Origin: Zeugodacus cucurbitae
Taxonomy: Eukaryota > Arthropoda > Insecta > Diptera > Tephritidae
Assembly: GCF_028554725.1 (NCBI RefSeq)
Contig: NC_071667.1
Location: 80,018,001 to 80,082,000, forward strand
Direction of reading: 5' to 3'
DNA: 64,000 nt
Shown: in pieces, positions 12,081 to 23,690 of the stretch
How the letters are laid out: every line of letters begins with the position of its first letter
Numbering within the stretch: the first letter of the stretch is position 1
Position numbers and translations under genes: made by a program
Notes under the pieces: generated by a model
Databases searched by the model: none
What the model was told of the DNA's origin: nothing
What the model saw: only the letters and a program-made list of their open reading frames with translations

Positions 12081-13091
12081 TTAGGTTGACAAATATCTCC
12101 CTCCCGCCATTTAGTCTTTTGAATTTCGCAGTTAGTAGGAATGGTTTCGATTCAGAGCGGGTGAAAACGACATCATGGATAAGCCAGCCGGCGGAAGACC
12201 GAAGAATACCGATCAAATCATGGAAAACATGAAGTTAGACCGGCGTGTGACATCTCATGACATCGCCCAGGAGATAGGAGTTAGACACCAAACCATTTTA
12301 AACTATCTGCAGAAGGCTGGATACACAAAAAAACTTCATGTTTGGGTGCCGCATGATTTAACGCAACAAAACCTTCTGGACAGAATCAACGCCTGCGATA
12401 TGCTGCTGAAACGAAACGAACTCGACCCATTTTTGAAGCGGATAGTGATTGGCGACGAAAAATTTGAATATATACGACAATATCAAGCGAAAACTGTCGT
12501 TGTCGAAGGCCGGAGAATCGTCCCAAACAGTGGCCAAGCCGGGATTGACGGTCAGGAAGGTTTTGCTGTATATTTGGTGGGATTGGAAGGGAACCATCCA
12601 CAATGAGCTGCTCCCATATGGCCGACGCTTAATTCTATCATCTACTGCGAAAAATCGACCGCGTGAAGCAGGCGATCGACCGGAAGCGTCCAGAATTGGT
12701 CATCAGGAAGGGTGTAGTGTTCCACCAGGGCAACGTCAGACCACACACTTCATTGATGACTCGTCAGAAGCTACGGGAGCTCCGATGGGAGGTTTTATCG
12801 CATCCACCATATAGCCTGGACATAGCGCCAAGTGATTACCACCTGTTCCTGTCCATAGCGAACGCCCTTGGTGTTGTAAAGCTGAACTCAAAAGAGGCTT
12901 GTGAAAAGTTGCTGTCCGAGTTATTCGCAAATAAGGAGGGGGGCTTCTACGAGGGAGGTATTATGAAGTTGCTGTCTAGATGGAAACAGATTATCGAACT
13001 AAACGGCGCATATTTGAACTAAATCCGATCATTGTAACACTTTTTACGGTGTTAGGCGGCGGAGGCGGAAGGGAGATATTTGCCAACCTAA
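12081..13091 (+). mobile_element. Mariner-family transposon, 1011 bp, defective
   Basis: Terminal inverted repeats of ~28 bp start TTAGGTTGACAAATATC on the left. The right end, read inverted, starts TTAGGTTGGCAAATATC. TA dinucleotides flank both ends (12079-12080 and 13092-13093), as expected for mariner insertion. The element is shorter than a full mariner (~1.3 kb), mostly through loss of the N-terminal transposase region. Confidence 0.93.
12175..13022 (+). pseudogene. Mariner transposase relic, frameshifted
   Basis: The product would have been the DDE transposase of the mariner above. Three frames carry successive parts. Frame one (12175-~12465) has a helix-turn-helix (TSHDIAQEIGVRHQTILNYL), the WVPHDLTQ linker and the first catalytic Asp in GDEKF. 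Frame two (~12470-12620) has YDNIKRK, KPGLTVRKVLL and IWWDWKGTIHNELLP. Frame three (12663-13022) has KRPEL, VVFHQGN, APSDYHLF and FYEGGIMKL. At least two frameshifts separate them. The second catalytic Asp (normally HQDN) is Gly at 12729-12731; the third Asp (APSD) remains. The N-terminal DNA-binding region is missing. It cannot encode an active enzyme. Confidence 0.9.
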
Positions 13092-13429
13092 TATAAAAAT
13101 AATCCAGGCTAGAAACAGAAGATAGAACATTTATAATAAGAACATTTACCATCGCCATTTTATCTGCATAGCCATTTAACGGTTGTGAAATTCACTAGGA
13201 TACTTAGCGGATACCTAAACCCCAGCTAACTGATCAGCGAACTCAACAAACTCGCCGTAATTCTAACGAATCGCTCGTTCGACAAGATTGGTACGAAACG
13301 CTCAAAACAATAAAAGTGTTGTGACTCCGCTTAGTGAAAATTAAAATTTTACGAGATTATTTAAGTCTCAGAATTTTTACTTTTGCGGGAAAATCTAAAT
13401 TCTTTCAGTTTAATAAATTGTGTACCATG

Positions 13430-13625
13430 TTTCTTGTTAAATAAAATTCAACCCCTCACAAAGCGCCTAGAACCTATCACAAGTCTGTAGAGGTTTTTAC
13501 GTCTATATCTGCTAATTCGAGGGCGTTTCAAGGAACTTTTGCCTAGATCTCACCAAGGCGGGGCCTTCCAAAAGGAAATGTTGGGAACATTCTACCTCAT
13601 CCTCTTCCAAGCAGCTTCTGCTGCT
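13430..13625 (-). pseudogene. Non-LTR retrotransposon 3' fragment (RNase H tail)
   Basis: On the minus strand a frame reads EEDEVECSQHFLLEGPAL followed by VRSRQKFLETPS. This resembles the C-terminal 'C..EEE..HfLC.CPAL...R...LG' stretch after the RNase H domain of I/Jockey/R1-like elements. Stops follow within 15 codons. A short, decayed fragment. Confidence 0.55.
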
Positions 13626-15263
13626 AGCATTCGCTAAAATAGTGTTGGAACAAAATAAAATACTACTCCCGAGAATGTTCGCGAACTTTAATATTCAATC
13701 TTCCGGTACCACGACTGCAACGACTTTCTGCATTTCTCAAGAGGACCCCCCTCACCACACCAGTTGCGGCGTCCACGCATGCTGACAGCTCATAAATGGA
13801 TATCGAGTTGAGAAATGTGAACGTTTATCGCACATAAATGCAATTGTTTTGCGGCGTATTTGTGCATTGCGGCAGTTTGTACGTATATCACAGCGTCGTA
13901 CATCCTGCGGAAATTGCCGGTTTTTGTTGCCGAACGACATTTGTAACGCTGCCAAAACCCATTTCGCGCACAAAGGAAAACATTTTCAAGCGGCAGCAGC
14001 AGCAACCAGGCAAGCAAGTCACAGTTACTTTTTACGAAGCAGCGAGCACGAAAGGACGATGGTACTTACGCCATGCTTGTACCATAGACTTGCCTTGCAA
14101 CTAATACCGTTACAAGCACTCGAAGCGGCAAGCACTTTGGCGAGTGAGTTTCAAGCAACAAAATGCGCGCTCACTTGCCAATCACTCGTACTTGTGAGCG
14201 CGCTCCTTTGAACCGAACTGTTGCATGCGCCAAATATGAGTATATAACCTTCTAAAATATTACTTTGACGAATATATAATATATGTATATACATTTTTTA
14301 GGCACTTGGCGCGTTATGCACGCGAATTGTTTGCAATTAACTTTAACTGCAAGTTATGAATTTCGCTTGAGTTCTTACGCTACTCGACTTTCTCGCTTGT
14401 CTCTCTATTTGGCTTTGGCGCATTTCGTCAAGCGAACGAGGTTAGGAGTGTACTCGTGCTGTGTGCTCAAGTAGAGAACAGCCAGCAGGAAGTATATTTC
14501 CAACTCCATTTAACTGCAATGCCATCGCTATTAACAATTCAAAAAAAAGAAGAAGAAGATACAAAAAACAAGCAAGACAAGAAAAACAGAAAAAGTATAC
14601 AAATTGAGTATTTGCCTGTGTTCTATGCTCATAAAAAAATAAAAAAGCAAAATGAGTCTAAAGGGCCACAGTTAAAGGCCACTATTATCGTTGCCAATCA
14701 CGGAAGCGGAAGTTGAGTTATTTTAAGCAACTTTTTTTTGGTAATTTTTTAGACATTCCCGTTTCTTTTTGCTTTTGCGCGCTCTTTTCTGAACGGCTGA
14801 CTATCAGCCAACAAATTGTGGCGCGCTTGTTGTAAGCTGTTTGTGGTTGCCGTATTGCGGCAAGCCAAAGTAAATGTTTTTTTCTTTTCTAAATACTACT
14901 GCGTTCTTATGTATGTAGCTTATTTATGGTAGAGGGAAAATGGTTTTCATGGTCTGCCGGTTAAGTGTTTTAAAACCGGCGACGAGTAAACTGATATATT
15001 GCGTCAACTTTTAATACGAAGTGTGTAAGAATGTGAGCGCCGTTTGAATTTTGAATTTCTAAAAGTTGCATGATCCAACTACTAGGTGGCGCTGACGTGA
15101 TGATATTTAAAACTGGTTATTTTTGGGCTGTATGTATTTTCTTCGTTAAATATTGACGCAATTGCGATATTAGTCAAGACGTTCCAAGCTTCATGATAGT
15201 GATTCTCAAAGACAATGGCGTAAACGACCAACTTGAGCTGTCAAATGTATAAATATGTATATA
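13626..15263. other. Intergenic DNA, no gene seen
   Basis: Includes a stretch of more even base composition (13700-14480) with short overlapping frames that I do not recognise. A 10-bp inverted repeat GCGCGCTCAC / GTGAGCGCGC lies at 14165-14203. Confidence 0.4.
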
Positions 15264-15744
15264 AAGGGTGATCCAAGTAGAGGTACTTTTTTCAATAGTT
15301 ATCGCACCATGATAACCGACCCTTTGATGCCTGAAATTGAAGCTCGTGACCACGGCGACATTTGTTTCCACAAGACGGCGCCACTACCTACACACCGCAT
15401 CAATCAATGGATTTATTGAGAGAACACTTCGGTGAGTAGATAATTTCACTTTTTGGGCCGCTCGATTGGCGATCGTGTAATATCACACCGTTAGACATTT
15501 TTCTGTGGTTACATGTAAAGTCTAATATCTATGCGCACAATACCGCTTCGATTTAGGCCTTGGAGCAAAATATCACGCGTGTCATTCGCCAGTTACCAAT
15601 CGATAAGCTCGGGCAAGTCATCGAAAATTGCACTCAATGGATGGACCATCTAAGACATAATCTTTAAAAATTTTCTAAGAATGTTCTATCGAATGATATA
15701 TATATATTTTTTTGAAGTAGGGCACCTCGAAATGTATCACCCTT
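15264..15744 (+). mobile_element. Tc1/mariner-type deletion derivative, 481 bp
   Basis: Inverted ends AAGGGTGATCCAAGTAGAGG (left) and AAGGGTGATACATTTCGAGG (right, read inverted) are flanked by TA on both sides (15262-15263, 15745-15746). The inside encodes decayed C-terminal transposase in shifting frames: MITDPLMPEIEARDHGDI, then QDGATTYT, PLDIFLWL, VIRQLPIDKLGQVIENCTQW. QDGA carries the second catalytic Asp, and the third lies in the PLD motif. The N-terminal half is deleted and stops interrupt the rest. Confidence 0.85.
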
Positions 15745-17639
15745 TACATTATTATCAAAGTACAAAATTAATATAATTTTATGCGTAACACCGTTGAATT
15801 ACCCAAATCGTTTCAGAACAAAGAGCTTTCTGCAACATATGTACATACACTCTCTCTCACTTGTTGGGTGATGTTAATCGAGGCAGGCGAGTGGCACAAA
15901 TTTGCCAACGAAATAATCAGCTGCCTGTTTTTGCCCACACATAGCCTAGTTTCGGGCTAACTTTACGCACATAACTAAATTTATATTTGTTAACACCATC
16001 CAACTAGCTAACAAACACAGAAATCCACTCGCACTCGGCCTAATTAAACAGCCTCTGGGAAGGACACTTTTCGCAGTGCATCAGTGCATCAACCAACCAC
16101 AATTAGGCTTAAACATATATATATACCATATAGGCATATACATATAAAGGTGCCTGTGAACTGATAGTTGCAGCCATAACACTGTTAATACTAGTGCGTG
16201 ACATGTTTTGCATTAATGAGAACCGTGCATGAGATGAGGGTTGTTGGAAGATGAAGGCGTTTATAATACTGAAAATATGGAACTTTCAGATAAAAAAAAA
16301 ATTATTTTAATCATTTCTGTAGTATCAGAGCCTAAAAACACAAAACAATATCGGCCAATCCAGTCCTAAAATGGTTGAAAAAGAAAACATTTCTAAAGGC
16401 TTAAGGAGAAAATTTTTCAATCATCGTGAAGATATATTGCCGACAAATCAAATAAACTGGAGACGAGTCCGATAATAACTTTAGTTCTTGTCAGAAATAC
16501 ACATGATAGGAGACAAGATCTATTCGGGAACAATCGTACTCTATATCATAAGATTTTGTATAAAATATATTAGGGAGGTCATTAATAATTAATATTATGC
16601 CAACCTCACCCTCACACTAGATAATTATGAGGTAAAATGTTTCGAATACAAACTTGATGGCGCTTACGAATATACACTCCTGGTCAAATTCGTTGTAAAA
16701 ACATTTAAGGACCACCTTAATATCATCATCGTACATTAGTTGTTGCAAACACATAGCGACTTCTATCAATATCGATGGCTCAAGGCAGCTCAACGGCTTC
16801 CAACGAAGCGCAAACAAATGAACAACGCATTCATTAAGCAGTCAGTAAGCACTCGCACTCACCGCAGCCTCACACTCGGCGGCACACCTTCATAGAGACA
16901 TACATATCAATATATAAATCGAACACTGATGTCAACAAATACAAACACAAAACAAAGCCTTGGGTTTATTTGCCCAACCACCCACACATGCTTATATATT
17001 TACTATTCTCTCGTATATATGTATTTTAATACCGCTATTTGCGTTTGTGCACTTTGTGGCTTCAGGCCACACAAGCATTTCTAGCTACAGCTAAGTATAT
17101 CCTCGGCTATAGCCGGTCCACTGAAATCTAACCACATGTGACAACGGACGCCTAGCAGCTGCTGCTCGGCGTATCTAGTTAATACACATATGTATGAGTA
17201 TGTCTCTGTAAGTGTGTGTGCGCTTTTTGTGTTAATTTTAGTGCTGACCTAATAATTGGATAGAAATCTCGACATGCGTCAGCGTAGTGGTCAGCAGTGT
17301 CAGTGCGTTGCCGAAGCATCAGTGCATGTCATCACTGTTAATCAACATTATTTAACACTTATAAGCGAAGGGGGATTCTTATTGATTAAACTGAAAAATA
17401 TTTTAAATTAAATAAATATGTAAAGCTTTTTAAGCAATAATTAGCAGTCTGCAAAGCTTTTTCTTATCATTTGTATAAAGAGAGATAGATTTTCTTTAAA
17501 AAATATCAGAATTTTTATTATACAGTCTCAAAGGTTATTCTCGAACATTATTTGGAAATTGGACTCACTGGAAACGAAAGCTTATAAAAGCTCGCGTAGA
17601 AAAATGCTAAAAATTTAAAAACGCTTAATTCGCTTCAAA
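15745..17639. other. Intergenic DNA, no gene seen
   Basis: AT-rich with CACACA/TATATA words. A 66-codon minus-strand frame at 16617-16817 contains no recognisable domain and lacks splice or start context, so it is not called. Confidence 0.4.
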
Positions 17640-18440
17640 CTCAATTCAAACGTGTTAGGTGAACTTCAAAAAGAAGTAGAAAAAATTAAAGAGGAAATCC
17701 GTTAAGTTGGAGTTCGAAGCTTCCGAATCTTGAGTAGCTGACATAAATAAATAAATCCATTGAATATTTTTTGCTCTTTAATATAGATTTCAAACGAAGA
17801 TTAAAAGCTTTGAGAGCTTTTGATTTCTTTAAAGCTTTTGAGAGCTTATCAAACACTATTTGCCGAGTTAGCTGAACTACAGAAATTAATTGGAAAATCT
17901 AAAAGTAAGATTCCGTTAAGTTTAAAATCTTCCGATTCTGAGCTTAAGTAGTTGGCATAAGAGAAATAAATCCGAAATATCTCACAATGATAATTTTTCC
18001 TCTTTAATATGCATTTAAAATGAGACTCAATAGATTTGCGAGCTTTTGATTCATTCAAAGCTTTTGAGAGTTTTTCAAGAAACTCTTTAAGTAGCACACA
18101 TTGAAGAAGCTAATAATATTTTATTTAGATTTAAAAAGATCAACAACTTTGAAAGCTTTTCAAACACAATCTGCTCGTTGAAACCATTTAAGTATCATAC
18201 TTTAAACAAGATAATAAAATCCACATCAAATTTAATATAAATTTAATACGAAGCTCAAAAGCTTTTAGAGCTTTTTATCCCTTCGAAGCTTTTGAGAGTT
18301 TTTAATAAATATTTGCTGGTGTAAATTCTTTAAGTAGCACACATTGCTCAAGTTAATCAAATCAAAATCAAATTTTATATAGCTTTAAAAAGAAAATCAA
18401 AAACTTTGAGAGGTTTTCAAACACAATTTGTTGGTTGAAA
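17640..18440. repeat. Degenerate tandem repeat array, ~0.8 kb
   Basis: Words such as GAGCTTTTGATT, AAAGCTTTTGAGAG, TTTAAGTAGCACACATTG and TTTTCAAACACAAT recur. The two clearest units start at 18087 and 18329 (period ~242 bp), both running from TTTAAGTAGCACACATTG to TTGGTTGAAACCA or CTCGTTGAAACCA. Earlier units at ~17698 and ~17911 (TCCGTTAAGTT, CTCTTTAATAT) are related at ~213 bp. Frames inside are by-products of the repeat. Confidence 0.65.
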
Positions 18441-20320
18441 CCAAAAATATAAACTGCAGATATACTAAGCATACATATTTAATTTATAACACTTAGATGA
18501 TACACATCGATTCTTCTTCAGATTGTTTTATTTCTAAACCAAATAAATTTGTATATTTATTGTGTTTCTAAGAAAACTGACAATGAGTGGTTTCGATTTG
18601 TCAATTTAAATGAGCTTTCGAAAGCTCACGCTATAACTTCCAATACATACATTTTATCACCTGAAACTATGAAGAAATTATCGCAAATCATTTGCACGAA
18701 TATCAACAGCAAATCAATTTCGAACAACTGTATTAGCATCTCTACAAAAACAACAACAAATAGCCTAATATCGACTGGTTGGAGCAGATAAACAGAGCAG
18801 TCGAGATTTTTGCTATTAACCTAAATACTTGCAGCGAAAACCAGACCAGCTTAAATGAGCCCGAAGGTAGATACATACGAGTATAACGCACAACTAAAAG
18901 CGAAATAGGAAACTAGCAGTAATTTAAAAGCATTTATGTGTATGAGTGAGTGTGTGTGTGTATTTCGATGTGCCCGGCACTTAATCCCTGGCGAACCCTT
19001 TAGGCAAGCAGCCATTTACTTTATCACCTTCGCCCAAATGAGCCAGATCATTAATTTAATGCAGCCGAAAATGAACTACATGTACATATAAGTAGATATG
19101 TCTGTATGTATGTATGTATGTGTTTAAGTGCAAATGCATGTGTGTAGATATGTATGCAAGTTAACGGTACACACACACTCGCCTGTTTGTTTAGTTAATG
19201 TATTTTGTTTGTAACATTTACGAGTGGCAAACAATTTGTTTGGAGGTTTAGTTGCGATTTATATTGCAACAACCACAACTACAACAATAGATGGGAAACA
19301 GAGCAGCAGCAGTAACAAAAACAATAGCAGACATATAAACACAATTCAACGTCGAAAATCGATGTATAAACGTTAAATGTAGAATAACGTAATGGCAAGA
19401 GACCGAAAATAGTTATCAGTAACAACAGCAACAACAACAATAACGGTTAATAATAACGATTTGCACAGCCATTACCACAACAAACGATGGCGAAAAATCG
19501 CCAGACAAACAGCTTGCTCATATACACCACATACGGTTGTCCGTGTGTGTATGTGTAAGTATGCTATGTATGTGTGCGGGTTACAATGTGTGTGTGTGAG
19601 TGTTAAATGAAGGACCAAAAGTCAACAACGGTTGTAGACAGTGGCGTAGCGAGGTTAATATCAGCAAATATGCTGGATAATTCGTTGTATAATTAGGTCG
19701 AAAATAAACCGCAGCGAAAGTGACCCAGTTGCTGGCCTCGAAACTTAACTGATTTACAGAAAGCTCACGGGACCATTGTTTTTATGGCTCACACATGTAC
19801 ATATAGGCATTTTCGGAGGCACTTATGAAATCACATATGAATTTTGTATATATGTATGTGTGAATTACAGAGAGTGTTAGTGCTTTAATGTATCGTTTTA
19901 AGAATTGCGTCACTAAATACATTGGTGGGAACTTTGAAAAAGTTTTTCTTGCATTTTCAACACCTACTATTCGTTAAGTCTCCAGTAAACTATTTATGAA
20001 GCTAGCCATGAATCTGATGACAAACAGTATCTCATGCTCGCCATAGAAAGGTAAGATGTTATATATAAAGAGAATGTCAGAACTTCGTTCAATTCATCAT
20101 AGACAAATACTCAAGTAAGGAAGGACAAAACCAAACATTTTATACGATCGCAAGGCTCAAAGGAAGATATTGGTGAAATTTTATGAAAATATGGGTATAA
20201 AGACAAGACTAAGGTCAATACCAATTTCAACACAATATTGGATATTTTGAGGATATGAGGAGTTTAAACTCAATAACTTATTTGTAAACATAACTAGATT
20301 AATAAAATTCAATATATATA
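18441..20320. other. Intergenic DNA, no gene seen
   Basis: Contains GT-rich and CAA-rich simple sequence (for example near 18940-18965, 19090-19125 and 19260-19330). No coding or RNA gene signal. Confidence 0.4.
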
Positions 20321-20857
20321 CAGTGGAACTTCCATAACTCGAACACTTGAATTGGCAATAGTATTTAGAAGCCAAATTTCATACAAATTTCCTTCCCTAA
20401 CTCGAATTTCTATAACTTGAAGTTCTCCATAACTCGAACTCTTGAAGAGGCAATAGAGTGCAACTTTCATACAACTTTCCTTCAATAAATCGAACTTTTT
20501 GGTCAGGACATAATACATAATTTAAAATTTTACTATCGAGGCAGAATTTTAAAAGTGTCCCTCTATATTGTATGGAGGCAAACAAAAAATATAATATTAC
20601 ACGTATGGATTGCATAAATCATCTAACAAAGGCATGGGATATAGACGTCAAGAGCAAAACAATAGCAAACTGCAACCAACAAAATTACAGAAAACATATT
20701 TTAACGTATGTCTATCAAAATTGTTGCGAAGTAAATAAACAAAACAGTGTATAAATCTTATTTTACAGCTTTTTGAAAAATTGTATGTTTAATGAAAATT
20801 CTATAACTCGAAGTTTTTTTGTGGATTATGGTGATTCGAGTTAGAGAAGTTCCACTG
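20321..20857 (+). mobile_element. Pogo-like DNA transposon, 537-bp deletion derivative
   Basis: The left end CAGTGGAACTTCCATAACTC and the right end, read inverted, CAGTGGAACTTCTCTAACTC are terminal inverted repeats. TA flanks both sides. A 60-codon frame at 20572-20754 reads YNITRMDCINHLTKAWD then KSKTIANC. This matches the end of pogo/Tigger-type DDE_1 transposases, where an 'AW..V...TI.NC' helix is characteristic. The left ~200 bp is a ~100-bp unit repeated twice (CATAACTCGAAC...TTGAA...GGCAATAG). All catalytic residues are gone. Confidence 0.8.
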
Positions 20858-20859
20858 TA

Positions 20860-21180
20860 GTATATGGGGACCAAGATTATACCCTCACTTAACTTTGCTG
20901 AGATGACTCTCCTAATAATAATGTATACGGTATACAGCTGAGCGGAAGTTTGAAAATTAAGTATATGGGAGATAGAGATAACCGATTTTACCCATTTTTG
21001 GTTCAGAGGCACATTATATTAAGAAAATTTGTCTTTATTTTCTTAAGATATTTAATAGTACATTCGGTAAACAAAATATCCATAGGCACTGCTGAGGTCC
21101 GCAAGTTCGCTACATGGGGCCTTTATAATTTTTGAAGTCCGATTTGGTCCATATTTAGCTAAACGATGTCACACCTCCAA
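20860..21180 (+). repeat. Fragment of dispersed TIR repeat family (copy A)
   Basis: Shares CCAAGATTATACCCTCACTT, ATATGGGAG and GGGGCCTT with the larger copy at 22310-23690. It starts at the right edge of the pogo-like element, which therefore either inserted into or beside this repeat. No coding capacity. Confidence 0.55.
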
Positions 21181-22309
21181 AGCAGTATTTGGGAAAAACA
21201 TTAACTTATTTTTCCAATATGATTTCAGTACACTCCCGGATTTGTGCCGATTGAAATTTCCGATTTCAGAGCCGACAAATTGATAATATCGATAATAAGA
21301 CTTCAAAAAGTGATCGATTAGCACCACCTTTAAAAAATCGATGAAACAACTAAAATGAAAAAAACTTACTTTGGAGAACAGAGTATACTTTTAAAGTCTT
21401 CTAAGAAATTAAAAGAAATATATTCCTAAGGAATATAGAATGAGCTTCACCTTCCAAAGCCTTCGCAGTAAGCTAAAGGCAACAAAAGTAATTATTATGT
21501 TACACAACTGACGCTAGCTAACATCTTCATTCTATTTATAAACATTTTAAAACATAAAATACAATAAAACCAAGAGTCTGGCACTGAATCTGTGTGTAAG
21601 ACACTCTGGGAAATCTATTTTTGAAAACTCAATGCTCACTTATAAGTAAACATGGTGGCAGAAAGCCTTTGAGATAATAATATAAATATATTATTTATAC
21701 ATATATTTAATTACACACATATGTAAGTATATTTGTTGTTACTGTTGTATTTTAACTGTTTACTGTTTAACTGCCGACACTAAAATCAAAAATAAACACC
21801 AAAATTTTGCGTTAGTACTTTCGAATTTTGACTCCACACAGATACACACAATCGAACACACTCTTTAATGAAAATTTGTCGACGTCATTGCAGCACATAC
21901 TCGCATTTATTTACCGTTACCAAGCTGATTTACCAAGCTGATACCGTTGGTTGTAAGCAATAATAGTACTTTCACTTGTCGCCTGCGCAAAGGTTGCACA
22001 TAAAATTTAATTACCAATTCATGCCAAAAATTTAATTAAAAGTAAACGTTTAAATTTTATATGCTTGCCAATGAAATTAAATCGAGAGGAAAATATGAAG
22101 CGGAAAACAATGCAAGTAAGGGCAACACTGTAAGCGATTGCAAAAGGGGTTATATACCGTACATGACAGGGAGATGATGCTGTAAAACTATTACTATTTA
22201 AGTTACGTTTATATTTTATTTGTAATTTTTATTGCGATAAATATGTATTTAAAAAAAAATAAATTTATATTTTGTATAAAGTTTAATAGAATAACGAAAA
22301 TCGTTACAT
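21181..22309. other. Intergenic DNA, no gene seen
   Basis: AT-rich, including A/T runs at ~22240-22275. Short frames only, none recognised. Confidence 0.4.
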
Positions 22310-23690
22310 ATAGTATATGAGGGCTGAGATAATTCCTGAACCGATTTCATTCAATTTCACCAGCAAGATACACTATATCCAAGACTATACACTCACTTAA
22401 TTTTGCTAAGATATCTCACATATTAACCAATACATATATGCGGAATAAAGGCCACCGTATTTTTAAAAAACCTATAATTAGATATATGGGAGCTAGGGAA
22501 AGTTATTACCCGATTTTAACAAACTGAGACACACTATTAGAAGAAAACACTTTCCTCTGAATTACATTAAACTATCTGAGAGATTTACCCATATTTTCGG
22601 TTCAAATTTACCCTTAGGCGCTGAGTTCAACATATTCGATTTCTGGGGCCTTGAAAAGTTATGGTTCGTTTTCGACAATTTTTTCACAAGTGAAGCCAGA
22701 GATGATATGCACTATTTGTGTAAAGCTTTATTCCGCTATCTTCATTGGTTCCTTATGTATAACAAATCAGACATGTATGAACAAATCAGATGGAATTCAA
22801 AATTGTATTATATAGGAAGTAGGCATGGTTGTGAACCGATTTCTCCCATTTTTTATTCGTGTTATCAGGGTGTCAAGAAAATATTATATACCGAATTTCA
22901 TTGAAATCTGTCTAGTAATTCTTGAGATTTGTTTTTTGACCCATAAGTAGCCGATGCCACGCCCATTTTTATTTTGTAAAAAAATCTGAGTGCAGCTTCC
23001 TTCTGCTATTATTTCTGTAAAATTTAGTATTTCTGAAGTTTTTCGTTTAGTTCCGTTAGTGAGTTAACCCACTTTTAGCAATTTTCAACCGAACCTTTGC
23101 ATGGGAGGTGGGCGTGGTTATTATCCGATTTCAACTATTTTCATGGTGTGTGGTGGGGTACGTAAGAGAACCGACTTCAGAAAGTTTGGTTTATATAGCT
23201 TTATTGGTTTGCGAGTTATATACAAATAACCGATTTGGGGGCGGGGCCACGCCCATTTCCCCAAAAAAGTTACATCCAAATATGCCCCTTCCTAGTGTGA
23301 TCCTTTGTACCAAATTTTACTTTCATAACTTCAATTATGGCTTAGTTATGACACTTTATGTGTTTTTGGTTTTCGCTATTTTGTGGGCGTGGCAAATGGC
23401 CGATTTCGCCCATCTTCGAACTTAACCTTCTTATGGTGCCAAGGAACACGTGTTCCAAGTTTCATAAAGATATCTAAAATCAATTTACTCAAGTTACGGC
23501 TTGTACGGACGGACAGACGGACGGGCAGACAGACATCCGGATTTGAACTTTACTCGTCACCCTGATCACTTTGGTATATATAACCTTATATCTAACTCGT
23601 TTGGTTTTAGGACTTACAAACAACCGTTATGTGGACAAAACTATAATACTCTCTTTAGCAACTTTTGTTGCGAGAGTATAAAAACAGTTA
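22310..23690 (+). mobile_element. Dispersed TIR repeat family, copy B (~1.4 kb)
   Basis: Closely related in sequence and order to 55727-57106, 52556-53410 and the inverted copy at 26208-26888. It ends with TTGCGAGAGTATAAAA, the inverse of the TTTTATACTCTCGCAA found at the other end of copy C, so the family has inverted termini. A purine-rich GGACGGACAGACGGACGG tract lies at ~23508. A 105-codon frame at 23108-23425 is similar to one in copy C. The 5' end of this copy is missing. I associate this repeat with tephritid genomes from memory. Confidence 0.7.

Noticed and set aside
16617..16817. 66-codon minus-strand frame with protein-like composition
   Set aside because: No homology recognised, no splice or promoter context, and frames of this length are common in this window by chance.
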